Shown here: positions 25,514 through 35,564 of the stretch, one piece after another
Layout of the letters: every line of letters starts with the position of its first letter
Numbering within the stretch: the first letter of the stretch is position 1
Assembly: GCF_900101845.1 (NCBI RefSeq)
Contig: NZ_FNAM01000011.1
Coordinates: forward strand, 30,146-94,145
Length of the DNA stretch: 64,000 nucleotides
Reading direction: 5' to 3'
DNA from: Sporomusa acidovorans
GTDB taxonomy: Bacteria; Bacillota; Negativicutes; Sporomusales; Sporomusaceae
The notes under the pieces: model-generated
Databases searched by the model: none
Seen by the model: only the letters and a program-made list of their open reading frames with translations
What the model was told of the DNA's origin: nothing
Position numbers and translations under genes: made by a program

Positions 25514-27253
25514 CTACTCATCCATTCCGTCAAATTGCATAGTATAATACATGGCGTATAAGCCGTTCTGTGCCAAAAGGGCTTTATGGTCGCCGCGTTC
25601 CTGGATCTGCCCGTCATTAATTACGATAATTTCATCTGCGTGGCGAATCGTACTGAGGCGGTGCGCGATAATTATCGTTGTCCTGTTTTGGGCCAGTTCC
25701 TCCAATGCAGACTGGATGTGACGTTCGCTTTCATTGTCAAGAGCTGAAGTCGCTTCGTCCAATATCAAAATCGGCGGATTCTTGAGAAATAAACGGGCGA
25801 TAGCAATCCGTTGTTTTTGACCGCCGGACAGACGAACGCCCCGCTCGCCGACGTAAGTGTCATAGCCATCTTCCAGCCCGGCAATAAACTCGTGGATATT
25901 AGCCCGTTGTGCAGCCGCTACAACCTCTGCCTGCGTCGCATCCGGGCGCCCGTAGGCAATATTATCCCATATGCTGCCGGCAAATAAATAGACATCCTGC
26001 TGCACAATTCCTATGGCATTGCGCAGCGACGCAAGGGTCACATCCCGTACATCCTGCCCGTCAACCAAAATAGCGCCTGCCGTTACATCATAGAACCGGG
26101 GCAGCAGGGAACAGACCGTCGTTTTGCCGCCACCGGACGGTCCAACCAGGGCGATGGTTTTACCGGCCTCAACTGTAAAATCAACATGATTAAGCACACC
26201 CTTATTGCCTTCATAGGCGAAAGAAACATCGCGATATTCGATGTGCCCTTTTACCTGACGCAGCGGGATAGCCTGCTCCTTATCGATAATCTCCGGTTGT
26301 GTTTGCAGCACTTCGGCAAACCGCTTAAACCCGGCATACCCTTTTTGAAATTGTTCGGTGAAATTAATCAGCACATCAAGAGGATTGATAAAAATGGCAA
26401 TATACAGCGCATATACGGCCAGGTCGGTGGCCTGCAATTGGCCCTGGGCGATGAAATAGCCGCCGCTTACCAAGACAACAACATACAGCAAGCCCTCCAG
26501 CAGTCCGTTACCGGCGTGGAAACTCCCCATAATTTTATAAACACTTTCTTTCGAACCAAGAAACTGCAGATTGCCCTGCCGGAACTTTTCCCGCTCAATC
26601 CCCTCATTGGCAAAAGATTTTATTACCCGAATACCGGCTAAACTATCCTGCACAAGCGCATTGACGGTAGCGATCCGTTTGCGGTTTTCCATAAAGATGA
26701 CTTTCATCCGCTTATTCTGATAGTAGCTGAAAATCGTCATGCTCACGGCAATACTAAATAAAATTAGCGTCATAGGCACATTAACCAGCAAGAGTAAAAT
26801 AAACGAACCAATTAATTTTAGACAGGAAATAAAAATATTTTCCGGGCCATGATGGGCCAGTTCCGAAATGTCAAATAGATCCGACACCAGTTTGGACATC
26901 ATTTCGCCCGTATTGTTTTTATCATAATAAGAAAAGGAAAGGCGCTGCAAATGATCAAATAAGTCCTGTCTCATATCGCTTTCCATTCTGGCGCCCATTA
27001 CATGGCCCCAGGTGGTAATATAGTACTGACAGGCATAGCGAATGCCATATAAAATCAGCATTCCTGCCCCGATATAGCCAATAATTGCAATAAATTCAAC
27101 CGTTTGCTGGATTAATAGATTTTTCGTCAGGTAATTGAGGACCTGCGGAAAAACCAGGTCAATGGCCGAAACGATAATGGCACAAATCATATCGTTGTAG
27201 AAAAGCCTCTTATAAGGTTTATAATAGTGCAAAAAGCCTGCAAGAATCGACAT
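25514..27253 (-). CDS. ABC exporter, fused permease and ATPase (MdlB/MsbA-like)
   Basis: This 579-residue half-transporter has a six-helix type IV exporter domain (about residues 15-310) and a C-terminal nucleotide-binding domain with Walker A GPSGGGKTT, signature LSGGQKQRIAIAR, Walker B ILILDEATSALD and H-loop IIAHRLST. Such proteins dimerise and export lipids, peptides or drugs; the sequence does not show which. It is followed by the convergent dcuC remnant and lies 78 bp downstream of the large coiled-coil gene on the same strand, so the two may be cotranscribed. Confidence 0.92.
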   Translation of the reverse strand: MSILAGFLHYYKPYKRLFYNDMICAIIVSAIDLVFPQVLNYLTKNLLIQQTVEFIAIIGYIGAGMLILYGIRYACQYYITTWGHVMGARMESDMRQDLFDHLQRLSFSYYDKNNTGEMMSKLVSDLFDISELAHHGPENIFISCLKLIGSFILLLLVNVPMTLILFSIAVSMTIFSYYQNKRMKVIFMENRKRIATVNALVQDSLAGIRVIKSFANEGIEREKFRQGNLQFLGSKESVYKIMGSFHAGNGLLEGLLYVVVLVSGGYFIAQGQLQATDLAVYALYIAIFINPLDVLINFTEQFQKGYAGFKRFAEVLQTQPEIIDKEQAIPLRQVKGHIEYRDVSFAYEGNKGVLNHVDFTVEAGKTIALVGPSGGGKTTVCSLLPRFYDVTAGAILVDGQDVRDVTLASLRNAIGIVQQDVYLFAGSIWDNIAYGRPDATQAEVVAAAQRANIHEFIAGLEDGYDTYVGERGVRLSGGQKQRIAIARLFLKNPPILILDEATSALDNESERHIQSALEELAQNRTTIIIAHRLSTIRHADEIIVINDGQIQERGDHKALLAQNGLYAMYYTMQFDGMDE

Positions 27254-27331
27254 CAGAAACCCCTCACCATTTGATAAATTGCAGTTTTTTACAAACTGCC
27301 CTCCTCATTATACACCCCGTGTAGCGTAGAA

Positions 27332-30300
27332 TTAAATGTTTGCCTTACCTGGCAAAGTTCTATAAACAGCAGTTACTTTTCGATAGGCCTGAGGATCACG
27401 CCGATAAAGTTCTTCCAACCAAAGTATCAGCTCATCATGGTTTTTTCCTTGCATCAACCAGGCTAATAACCGGGGGAAGCCGAGCTCATATACATCTGTC
27501 GTAACATATACGGACAAAAGTTTGCAAAGCATAGCCCCGGAATGATCGGCCATGACCTTATCTAAAGCTTCTCCGGCCAATATCTCCCGTATACCGGTAT
27601 ATTCACTAAGGCGCAGCAAAGCGGCAAACCAGGCAAGGCACTCTGACTCGTCGGCCAGACAGTCGTCTTGGAGTTGTTTTTCTAATTGCCGTAACAACTG
27701 ATACGGTTGGTCTACTGAAATTTCTTCCCGTTGCACCTGTTTAAGCCTGTGTTCACCTTCCAGCAGGCTAAGGGCAGCCGCCAATTTCTCACAAAATGCC
27801 TGCTGTTCAAAATCCCACACCCGACATAAAACCTGGTGTTCAATAACATCATACAACCAGATCTCACCGAACCGCGGGCAGCGTTCTTCCTGGTTCGGCG
27901 GCTCAGATAATTCAGCCTCGTAGTTTTCCGGGCGGGGCGTGTACCATTCATGCAGTAGGTTGCGCGCGATGAAATCAGCCTGTTCCTTATCAATATAAAA
28001 GTCAACTCGTAAACCTTGTTCTTCCTGTTCGTTATAATGCCGGAATAGCGGCAAACATCGTTCGTTGCAACACTTACCGGCAGTTTTAGGGCCGCTGCGA
28101 ATCAATTCATACTGGGCATTGAAACCGATTTCTACTTTATGCACAGGAGCAATGGGAAGCATATTGGTGTGATAGACGTTTCTGCCTTCAGCTGTCAACT
28201 CATAAAGCCCATTGTCGTTATTTTCGTCTTTGCTCACCACAGCAAACCGTTCTAACTCGCTGAGACATTGCTCGACAACTCTTTCAGCCACGTGCAGTAA
28301 AGACGCAATTGCCTGCTGGTCCTTAAGCTTGTCCAGGCCACAGGCGAGACATTTTATAATAAACTCTTCCAACAGGGTACAGCGCCGCAAGCCTTTTAGT
28401 GAAAACTCCATGTTCCAAACTGCCACCGGCAAAAGCCATTCCCTTGTTTCCAACAGAATCAGACCGTCCTGCCCCGTGATAATATTGCGCGCCACATCGT
28501 CAGCCGTGTCACTAACCGCTCCTGCCGGGACAGCGTCACTGCTCCCAGTGAGTTCCGGCTGCTCCTGAATTGTCCGTATGCGGTTTATCCATTCGGTTGT
28601 CAGTGAGATTTTTATTTCATTAAACTCCGCTGCTGCTTCGGCCAGTTGCGCGGTTAGCGAATCATATTTCCGCGAAAGGTTCCCTGTGTCAGCGCTTAAT
28701 TTTTCCAGCGTACGATAAGCTAGGGCAATTGTCTCTCTAAGATCAAGCAACCGTGGATGCGTTTCCGTCAGTTTACTTATTTGGGCTTGCCATTGCTGTT
28801 TCGCTTTGTCAAGCTGCCGTGCAAGATCGTCCAAACTAAATTGCGCCGGCATTATCCCGTTTTCCCGCAGTATGCGCTGCCGCTCCTCAATCATAGCCTC
28901 CTGATCGTGAAGTTTTTTCGCAGCCAGGTGCAGCGAGCTTTCCATTTTATCCAGCTTTTCTTGCAACCCGGACTCATTAGTATCAGCTTTGGCATTGATT
29001 TGGGCTGTAAGACTTTGCACCTGCTTACTACAGCCGAGCAATTGCTTGGTTGAAACCGCTAACTTTTCCTGAATTTGATTATACGATTGCTCCAGCAAAT
29101 GCCCGCACTCCAACAGCTGCCTATAACAGGCATCATAAAGCCGTTGCGTCAGATGGCAGCAATCCAGTAAGATATTCTCAAATTCCGTCGTGGTCTGTTG
29201 TTGAAGCGTGCCCGGCACACTAATTTGCTGCTCCATAGCCTTGGCTTTGCTGATTAAAGCAAATAGTGTTTTTTTCCACTGAGTGCCCAAACCAATTCTC
29301 GCCAGCATTTCCGGCGGCGCAGTCCATAGCAGATCGTTGACTTCATTGCGTAAACAACGGATATTCTGATAGCTAATGACCACACTTTGGGAAGCTGATT
29401 TACAAAGGCCGGTCGTCCACCCATAGTCCTCAGCCGTACCAATCAATACTTCGGTAAGCTGATGCAATTCGCTGATCATATCTGCTTCCGTTGTTTTTAA
29501 ATCAATCTGACGATAGTTAATTGTGTTTATCCGGTCCAGTAATAAATTTATATCCTGATTAAGACACTGATTTATTCGGGCCTGATCCTGGCTCGCCACT
29601 TTTTGTACAACGGCTGCAAATTGCTGAAGATAGTGGTGGTAGCGGGCGACCACAGCTTCCTGCTCGCTGCGGTCGCCCGTCAGCAATACATAGCTATCCG
29701 GCTTATTGTCGGTAAGCAATGACAGCAATTTGAGCAGATTCCGCTTTTTTAACTCCAGCGTCTGCAATTCTTTTTCTTGAATTACTACAATTTCCTGCAG
29801 CTTTTCTGTTTGTTGGGTTACAGCAGCAAATTCGGCTACCTGCGTTAGTTGTGCAGTTATTTTTTGCTTTTGGGCTAAGTTTTGGCTAATCACTGTCTCC
29901 GTATCTTGTTTATCAGTCAGTAATCTGTTTATTTCCTGTTTCAGTTCGGCCATTTGCGGGGTAACCATTTGCTGTTTTTGCAAGCCGTTTTGATATTCTG
30001 CCTCAAGAATCTCCCACTGCTCTGACAGAGCTATACAATCGCGTCCGGTATCCTCTGCCGCTTTGGTTAAATAGCGCCATTGCTCCTGATAGCGGGCAAT
30101 GTCATCCGCAATAGCAGCGTATTCTTCCGCAATTTCAGCCTGCAGGGCCATGACCCTGCTTAGCTCCAGCCGCTTAGGTTTCATTTCATCCTGTTTTTTT
30201 TGCAGTTCAAGCAAATCCTGTTGACATAAGAAAATAATCTGTGGCCACATAGCGCTTACCTGTTTTTTCGCATTCAAAACTCTGTTTATCCCTTCAATAC

Positions 30301-30364
30301 CTTTTCTATTCGCGTTCGCCTCTGCATAGATATATGAAATGTCAATAAGATTTAGTAATACCAT
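27332..30364 (-). CDS. large coiled-coil protein of unknown function with a winged-helix-like segment
   Basis: The protein is about 1010 residues. Residues ~45-620 are rich in Glu, Gln, Leu and Lys with heptad-like repeats (for example MAELKQEINRLL, EKELQTLELKKRNLLKL, QEKLDKMESSLHLAAKKL), predicting long coiled coils. Residues ~655-735 resemble a winged helix (LLEEFIIKCLACGLDKL, VERVVEQ-like helix, GLYELTAEGRN). The last ~280 residues form an unrecognised domain with a possible CC...C site (GKCCNERCLPL). No signal peptide or membrane segment is evident. The start is uncertain: ATG at 30364 has a weak GGGG site and a TTG lies three codons upstream. No family recognised. Confidence 0.75.
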   Translation of the reverse strand: MVLLNLIDISYIYAEANANRKGIEGINRVLNAKKQVSAMWPQIIFLCQQDLLELQKKQDEMKPKRLELSRVMALQAEIAEEYAAIADDIARYQEQWRYLTKAAEDTGRDCIALSEQWEILEAEYQNGLQKQQMVTPQMAELKQEINRLLTDKQDTETVISQNLAQKQKITAQLTQVAEFAAVTQQTEKLQEIVVIQEKELQTLELKKRNLLKLLSLLTDNKPDSYVLLTGDRSEQEAVVARYHHYLQQFAAVVQKVASQDQARINQCLNQDINLLLDRINTINYRQIDLKTTEADMISELHQLTEVLIGTAEDYGWTTGLCKSASQSVVISYQNIRCLRNEVNDLLWTAPPEMLARIGLGTQWKKTLFALISKAKAMEQQISVPGTLQQQTTTEFENILLDCCHLTQRLYDACYRQLLECGHLLEQSYNQIQEKLAVSTKQLLGCSKQVQSLTAQINAKADTNESGLQEKLDKMESSLHLAAKKLHDQEAMIEERQRILRENGIMPAQFSLDDLARQLDKAKQQWQAQISKLTETHPRLLDLRETIALAYRTLEKLSADTGNLSRKYDSLTAQLAEAAAEFNEIKISLTTEWINRIRTIQEQPELTGSSDAVPAGAVSDTADDVARNIITGQDGLILLETREWLLPVAVWNMEFSLKGLRRCTLLEEFIIKCLACGLDKLKDQQAIASLLHVAERVVEQCLSELERFAVVSKDENNDNGLYELTAEGRNVYHTNMLPIAPVHKVEIGFNAQYELIRSGPKTAGKCCNERCLPLFRHYNEQEEQGLRVDFYIDKEQADFIARNLLHEWYTPRPENYEAELSEPPNQEERCPRFGEIWLYDVIEHQVLCRVWDFEQQAFCEKLAAALSLLEGEHRLKQVQREEISVDQPYQLLRQLEKQLQDDCLADESECLAWFAALLRLSEYTGIREILAGEALDKVMADHSGAMLCKLLSVYVTTDVYELGFPRLLAWLMQGKNHDELILWLEELYRRDPQAYRKVTAVYRTLPGKANI

Positions 30365-30480
30365 ACCCCGCAAATTCTTATCAGATACTGTATAGTTAAA
30401 AGCTTATTTCTACTCCTATCCGATATTTCCTTCATTGATATAAAATAGCTAAAATACTTGATTAATTTCCAAAAAATGTA

Positions 30481-30509
30481 TTGCATTATTTTTCTTTACC
30501 TGTTATAAT
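30481..30509 (+). promoter_or_regulatory. promoter of rubrerythrin
   Basis: TTGCAT, 17 bp, TATAAT lies about 40 bp before the start codon. The -10 overlaps TTATAATTATCCCATAAT, which loosely resembles a PerR-type box; this resemblance is weak. Confidence 0.5.
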
Positions 30510-30549
30510 TATCCCATAATATTAATTATTGTTTATGGAGGGAAATATA

Positions 30550-31098
30550 ATGAAAAAATTTGTATGTACAATTTGTGGGTATGTCCATGAAGGAGATTCT
30601 GCTCCTGAATCCTGTCCCCAATGTAAGGCACCTGCCTCAAAATTTATTGAACAGTCCGCCACAGGTCTGAATTGGGCTGATGAGCATAGAATTGGCGTAG
30701 CCGCCGGTGTAGACACACAAATACTTGAGGGCTTAAAAATGAATTTTATGGGAGAATGTACAGAAGTCGGTATGTATCTGGCAATGAGCCGCCAAGCTGA
30801 CCGGGAAGGCTATCCGGAAGTGGCTGAAGCCTATAAACGCATTGCTTTCGAAGAAGCCGATCATGCCGCAAAATTTGCTGAATTGCTGGGCGAAGTTGTA
30901 ACTCCTTCTACCAAAAAGAACCTTGAGCTCCGGGTAGAGGCCGAGTATGGCGCCTGCCAAGGCAAGCTGGGCATTGCGAAAAAAGCCAAAGAACTTGGCT
31001 TAGACGCCATTCATGATACGGTCCATGAAATGTGCAAAGATGAAGCCCGTCATGGCGCCGCCTTTAAAGGATTACTGGACAGATATTTTGGAAAATAA
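30550..31098 (+). CDS. rbr: reverse rubrerythrin (NADH peroxidase-type)
   Basis: This 182-residue protein has an N-terminal rubredoxin-like iron site (CTICGYVH ... CPQCKAP, residues 5-33) followed by a ferritin-like diiron domain with the E-x-x-H ligand sets (EADHAAKF near residue 102, DEARHGAAF near residue 168). This order is that of reverse rubrerythrins, which reduce hydrogen peroxide in anaerobes. The ATG at 30550 has GGAGGG upstream. It has its own promoter and terminator and is divergent from the coiled-coil gene. Confidence 0.93.
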   Translation: MKKFVCTICGYVHEGDSAPESCPQCKAPASKFIEQSATGLNWADEHRIGVAAGVDTQILEGLKMNFMGECTEVGMYLAMSRQADREGYPEVAEAYKRIAFEEADHAAKFAELLGEVVTPSTKKNLELRVEAEYGACQGKLGIAKKAKELGLDAIHDTVHEMCKDEARHGAAFKGLLDRYFGK

Positions 31099-31109
31099 AC
31101 ATAGCGTCA

Positions 31110-31145
31110 AAGGACCTACGAGTTAGCTAATACTCGTAGGTCCTT
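31110..31145 (+). terminator. terminator of rubrerythrin gene
   Basis: A 13-bp perfect stem (AAGGACCTACGAG / CTCGTAGGTCCTT) is followed by TTTTT, twelve bases past the stop codon. Confidence 0.9.
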
Positions 31146-31825
31146 TTTTGCGTCAATCCAGGCTAAGCAATAAATATAACACATGAACGATGCCCGTAAT
31201 AGCCGCTATGTCGCGTACCGTGTCAAAACCAGCGCGAAGGTCCGGTTCTTCCACGTATATTTCCAAATCCAGATTAGGAGTAGTCATAAGTCCGAAAACT
31301 ACAAGAATTGGGTGACGAATGTTCTTATTCCATTATGGGTACATTACGACCAATATATCCTTTAAGACACAATAAAGGCAATCATCCGGGGGGATAAAGA
31401 TGAATACAGTAAAGTAGATGAATTCTTTCTCCCAAAAGCCAGGCTTACTCACGATCAGTTAGTAAAGCATTCAAGCCGTATATGAAGGCGTAGCCGACAG
31501 GAGGAGAGAATATCCTCAGCTACCTAACCAAACCACCTTGCCAAGATCGTTTCTCAGGTATTTTTGACCGGAGAGTTAACGATCTTTTTATTACTATAAG
31601 TATCCCAAAAATTCCCAATATTGAAAAATTAATAGCAAGTACTATAATCATATTCTATTAACTTGTGTTTTACACTTTAACTATATTGTATACATTTCTT
31701 AATCTATTGTGTAAAGATATAAATTGGTCTATAATGATACCCAGTAAGCATCCAGTCCGAAAAACCCACAAGGTTTTTACTATAGGGCTTGATGAACTAC
31801 TAATTGCAAATGGAGGTCTATAGCG
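31146..31825. other. 680-bp intergenic region upstream of accC2
   Basis: No convincing gene. On the minus strand a 44-codon frame (31153-31287, MTTPNLDLEIYVEEPD start) lacks a ribosome site and may be a remnant. The AT-rich last 150 bp must contain the accC2 promoter. GGAGGAGAG at about 31500 is not followed by a usable frame. Confidence 0.4.
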
Positions 31826-33151
31826 ATGTTTAAACGTTTACTCATTGCCAACCGCGGTGAAATTGCGGTGCGTATCATCCGGGCCTGCCAGGAGCTGGGA
31901 GTCGAAACAGTTGCTGTGTATTCTGATGTAGATGCTGACGCATTACATGTTCAACTGGCCGATTGTGCCTATTTAATCGGCCCGGCTGACGCCAGCCAAA
32001 GTTATTTGAACATTGACGCTATCATTGCTGCGGCCAAAGCAACACACGCCGATGCTATCCACCCCGGCTATGGCTTTTTATCGGAAAATGCCGATTTTGC
32101 TGAGAAAGTAACCAATTCAGGTCTTGTATTTGTCGGTCCCCGTGCCGAAACAATTCGTAAAGTAGGCAATAAAGATGCCGCCCGTGAGGCTATGACACAA
32201 GCCGGACTGCCTATGGCTACAGGCAGTGATCCAGTGCGCAATGCAACCGAGGCATGCCGCATTGCCGATGAAATCGGCTACCCGGTCATCATGAAACCGG
32301 TATCCGGCGGCGGCGGAAAAAGCATTTATGTTGCCAATAATACAACTGAACTAATAAGTGCCGTAAATAAAGTCGACCTTACTACCAGCATTTTTTATCT
32401 GGAAAAATATATTGCCGATGCCCGCCACATTGAGGTGCAAATTGTTGCTGATAATTATGGTCATATCATTCATTTAGGAGAACGTGAATGTTCCTTGCAA
32501 CGGCGCAATCAGAAAATTTTGGAAGAAGCGCCGTCCAGCGCTCTTTCGGCAGAAATGCGCCAAAAAGTAGGTTCGCTGGCCATTCGTGCCGCCAAAAGTG
32601 TCCATTATACTAATGTAGGAACCGTCGAGTTTCTTATGGACAAAAACTCCGGTGACTTTTATTTCATGGAAATCAATCCGCGCATTCAGGTTGAGCATGC
32701 CATTACCGAGGCAATTACAGGCATTGACCTGGTAAGAAAACAATTGCGCATTGCAGCCGGTGAGCCGCTTAATGTTAAACAGGAGGATGTAACCTTTACC
32801 GGTCATGCAATCGAATGCCGCATTAACGCCGAGGATCCGGCCCAGAACTTTTTGCCTTCCCCGGGCCAAATTACCTTTTATCACCAGCCGGGTGGACCAA
32901 AAGTGCGGGTTGACAGCGGCGTGTGTGCCGGCTCTGTGGTCCAGCCTTACTACGATTCTCTCATTGCCAAGGTTATTGTCCGGGGACGTAGTCGTGGCGA
33001 AGCCATCAAAGTTATGCAGCGCGCTCTGGGTGAATTTCGTATCAGCGGTATCAAAACGACCATTGATTTTCATCTGGAAGTACTTAAAGATCCGTATTTT
33101 TGCAGTGGAGATATCGATACTCAGTTCATTTACAAGCGCATGATTTCCTAA
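31826..33151 (+). CDS. accC: biotin carboxylase, second copy
   Basis: This 441-residue ATP-grasp protein has all biotin-carboxylase motifs: [60 protein letters not shown] and [14 protein letters not shown]. It differs throughout from the copy at 8319-9671 (for example the ATP loop). No carrier protein or carboxyltransferase gene adjoins it. A good site (GGAGG) precedes the ATG. Which of the two copies serves acetyl-CoA carboxylase cannot be told from the window; this isolated one may partner carboxyltransferases encoded elsewhere. Confidence 0.93.
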   Translation: MFKRLLIANRGEIAVRIIRACQELGVETVAVYSDVDADALHVQLADCAYLIGPADASQSYLNIDAIIAAAKATHADAIHPGYGFLSENADFAEKVTNSGLVFVGPRAETIRKVGNKDAAREAMTQAGLPMATGSDPVRNATEACRIADEIGYPVIMKPVSGGGGKSIYVANNTTELISAVNKVDLTTSIFYLEKYIADARHIEVQIVADNYGHIIHLGERECSLQRRNQKILEEAPSSALSAEMRQKVGSLAIRAAKSVHYTNVGTVEFLMDKNSGDFYFMEINPRIQVEHAITEAITGIDLVRKQLRIAAGEPLNVKQEDVTFTGHAIECRINAEDPAQNFLPSPGQITFYHQPGGPKVRVDSGVCAGSVVQPYYDSLIAKVIVRGRSRGEAIKVMQRALGEFRISGIKTTIDFHLEVLKDPYFCSGDIDTQFIYKRMIS

Positions 33152-33192
33152 GAGACCCTATTACAGCAAAGGCAGGCAGCAGCTTGCCTTTA

Positions 33193-34692
33193 TTATTTTG
33201 CCGCCTGCGTTGGCTGCTGCATTTCTTGTCGCAGACTAGTGGCAACTCTCGCCAGCAATTCAGGCCAGTTGCCGGCCTCCCGCTGCCGGAACAGACGCAT
33301 GGAAGGGTACCAGGGACTATCTTCACGGTCTAAAAACCAGCGCCAATCAGAGGTAACATCAAGCAGCAGCCAGGTTTTTTGACCCAGCGCACCAGATAAA
33401 TGGGCAACAGAGGTATCGGTAGTGATTACTAAATCCAGTTGTTCAATGACGGCAGCCGTTTTCCCGAAATCCGTTAAATAGGGCGACAGATCCAGCAAGT
33501 TTTCCGTTATGTTCTTATAATCTTCAGCCCGGCTGCCGACCTGTAAACTAATCCAGCTTATCCCTTCAACAGCAAGGAGCAGTTGATTAAATACAGCAAA
33601 GGGTATGGAGCGAAACAAATCCAGGGGATTATAGATGTTACCTGACCAAACTACACCTACCCGATAGCGTCCACCGCCATCCAATTCAGCAAGTTTTTGC
33701 TGCCATACTGCTGAATCTTCAGACAAAGCCTGCAAGTAGTGAGCGAAGCGGGGAATTGTTTGCTCATTAGATTTAAAATAGATTGGCAAAGCCTGCAGAG
33801 AACAGAAATAATCGTAAGATTTTGACCACGCTTCCTGCTCACTGCCTAAAATCAACTGGGGATAGTGCGCAGCCACCAATCGCTGTAAGGGCTCCTGAAC
33901 CCAAAGAGTAGTATGGGCCGCAAGTTCCGCAACCATTGATGTGTAACGGACAAACTGCAAGGCATCGCCCAGTCCTTCTCCTGCGTAGAGTAAAATACTT
34001 TTCCCTGTTAAATCTTCACCACACCATTCACGAATAGTTGCCCCATAACTCTCAAAAGGTATTAAGGCCAGCGCCTCCGCATACTTGGTCCACCCCTGTT
34101 CAAATTTTTCCCGTTTCAAATAATGGAAGGCCAAGCCTATTGTAAAAGCATGTTTCGCCGGCTCTAGTTCATGTGCAGAGCAGATATGTTTTTCCCCTTC
34201 GTCCAAACGCTTCGTTACTGCATACAAGAGCCCCAAATTATAGTAAGCCGTGGCATAATCCGACTTGAGTGCAATTGCCTTTAAGTATGCTTGCTCGGCT
34301 TCCTCCAAATGAAAGCCATGTTCTAACACTACACCCAGTGTATTATATAAATCAGGATTATAAGGGTCTAACTCAATTGCCTGGCGAAAACAAACGGCGG
34401 CATCTTGAAAGTTGCCTTCCTTTTCATAAACAGTTCCCAAATTGTAAAAAGCATTATAGGAATTGGGGTTAACCTCAATTGCCTTGCACAGGCAGGCTTC
34501 GGCATAATCCAGCCGGTCGGTATTCTTAAAAACTGCCCCCAAATTATTGAGGGCTTCAACAGAATCAGGCTTTAATTTAAGCACCTCTAAAAAACAAGCG
34601 ATTGCCTGCTCCCATTCTTCCCGCGCGACTGCCTGCATCCCCTTGCTTAAACCTTCATTAATTTCGCTAACCGTTTCATTAGTATCCGGCAT
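33193..34692 (-). CDS. TPR protein with a glycosyltransferase-9-like C-terminal domain
   Basis: The 499-residue protein starts with five to six tetratricopeptide repeats (residues ~15-215; for example LKPDSVEALNNLGAVFKN, EVNPNSYNAFYNLGTVYEK). It continues with a domain similar to those of heptosyltransferase-like proteins, with LLYAGEGLGDALQFVRY near residue 235, GVVWSGN near residue 345 and LVITTDTSVAHLSGALG near residue 420. Such proteins are commonly linked to protein or flagellin glycosylation. No signal peptide is seen. It is a single gene convergent with accC2. Confidence 0.85.
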   Translation of the reverse strand: MPDTNETVSEINEGLSKGMQAVAREEWEQAIACFLEVLKLKPDSVEALNNLGAVFKNTDRLDYAEACLCKAIEVNPNSYNAFYNLGTVYEKEGNFQDAAVCFRQAIELDPYNPDLYNTLGVVLEHGFHLEEAEQAYLKAIALKSDYATAYYNLGLLYAVTKRLDEGEKHICSAHELEPAKHAFTIGLAFHYLKREKFEQGWTKYAEALALIPFESYGATIREWCGEDLTGKSILLYAGEGLGDALQFVRYTSMVAELAAHTTLWVQEPLQRLVAAHYPQLILGSEQEAWSKSYDYFCSLQALPIYFKSNEQTIPRFAHYLQALSEDSAVWQQKLAELDGGGRYRVGVVWSGNIYNPLDLFRSIPFAVFNQLLLAVEGISWISLQVGSRAEDYKNITENLLDLSPYLTDFGKTAAVIEQLDLVITTDTSVAHLSGALGQKTWLLLDVTSDWRWFLDREDSPWYPSMRLFRQREAGNWPELLARVATSLRQEMQQPTQAAK

Positions 34693-34801
34693 CTAAGGTT
34701 GCTCCTTATAATGTAATGGTAATATAAAATTAAACATAAAAACTTCTATAAATAGATTCGGGTAATTTTCACAAAAACTTAATAAATCCCTGCTTTATTA
34801 A

Positions 34802-34845
34802 AAAGCTACCATTATGAACCTTGACGGCTCATCAATGGTAGCTTT
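34802..34845 (-). terminator. terminator of the LIV-type transporter operon
   Basis: A 12-bp perfect stem (AAAGCTACCATT / AATGGTAGCTTT) followed on the minus strand by TTAATAAAG lies 12 bp past livF. Confidence 0.8.
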
Positions 34846-34856
34846 CCTTTTTACTT

Positions 34857-35564
34857 TTATTCCCCTAGATAGGCCTTTTGCACATCGTCATTCTTTGCCA
34901 GATCACTGGCCAATCCCTCCAGTACCACTTTACCGGCCTCCAATACATAGCCGCGATTGGCAATTGCCAGGGCCCGGCGCGCATTTTGCTCAACAAGTAA
35001 AATCGTAACCCCTTCGCGGTTAATATCGGTAATGGTGTGAAATATCTGGCTGACAAGCACAGGTGCCAGACCCATTGACGGCTCATCAAGCAGCAGCAGC
35101 TTAGGCCGACTCATTAATCCCCTGCCCATGGCCAGCATTTGCTGCTCACCGCCGCTTAACGTTCCGGCCAGTTGACTGCGCCGCTCGGCCAGCCGGGGGA
35201 ATAACTGATACATTTTATCCATATCCTGCGAAACAAATTTATCTTTACGGCTATAGGCGCCCAGCGCCAGGTTGTCGGCTACGCTTAACCGCGGAAAAAT
35301 CCGCCGCCCTTCCGGCACCAGGGCAATACCTTTTCCCACAATTGAGGCTGTCGGACATTTGCTAATATCCTCCCCCTCAAAAGTGAGGCTGCCTGTCGGA
35401 CTATGTAACAAACCCATAATGGTCTTCTGAATGGTTGTTTTGCCTGCACCGTTTGCGCCAATAATAGTCACTACTTCCCCTTGGTTAACATGAAGTGTTG
35501 CATCGACAATGGCATGAATATGCCCATAGTAAACATTTATCTCCTTAATCTCTAGCACATTCAT
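34857..35564 (-). CDS. livF: LIV-family ABC transporter ATP-binding protein (LivF)
   Basis: This 235-residue ATPase has Walker A GANGAGKTT, signature LSGGEQQMLAMGRGL, Walker B LLLLDEPSMGLAP and the LivF-type start (VLEIKEINVYYGHIHA). It overlaps livG by 20 bp with GAGGTGA upstream of its ATG. It is the last gene of a five-gene import operon whose leader is a lysine riboswitch, so the substrate is probably lysine rather than leucine/isoleucine/valine. Confidence 0.93.
   Translation of the reverse strand: MNVLEIKEINVYYGHIHAIVDATLHVNQGEVVTIIGANGAGKTTIQKTIMGLLHSPTGSLTFEGEDISKCPTASIVGKGIALVPEGRRIFPRLSVADNLALGAYSRKDKFVSQDMDKMYQLFPRLAERRSQLAGTLSGGEQQMLAMGRGLMSRPKLLLLDEPSMGLAPVLVSQIFHTITDINREGVTILLVEQNARRALAIANRGYVLEAGKVVLEGLASDLAKNDDVQKAYLGE

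Noticed and set aside
30501..30530. PerR box at the rubrerythrin promoter
   Set aside because: TTATAATTATCCCATAAT matches only part of the PerR consensus and the region is AT-rich, so chance similarity is likely.
31380..31600. Riboswitch-like element upstream of accC2
   Set aside because: Short purine-rich motifs are present but no known aptamer core or terminator pairing could be built.
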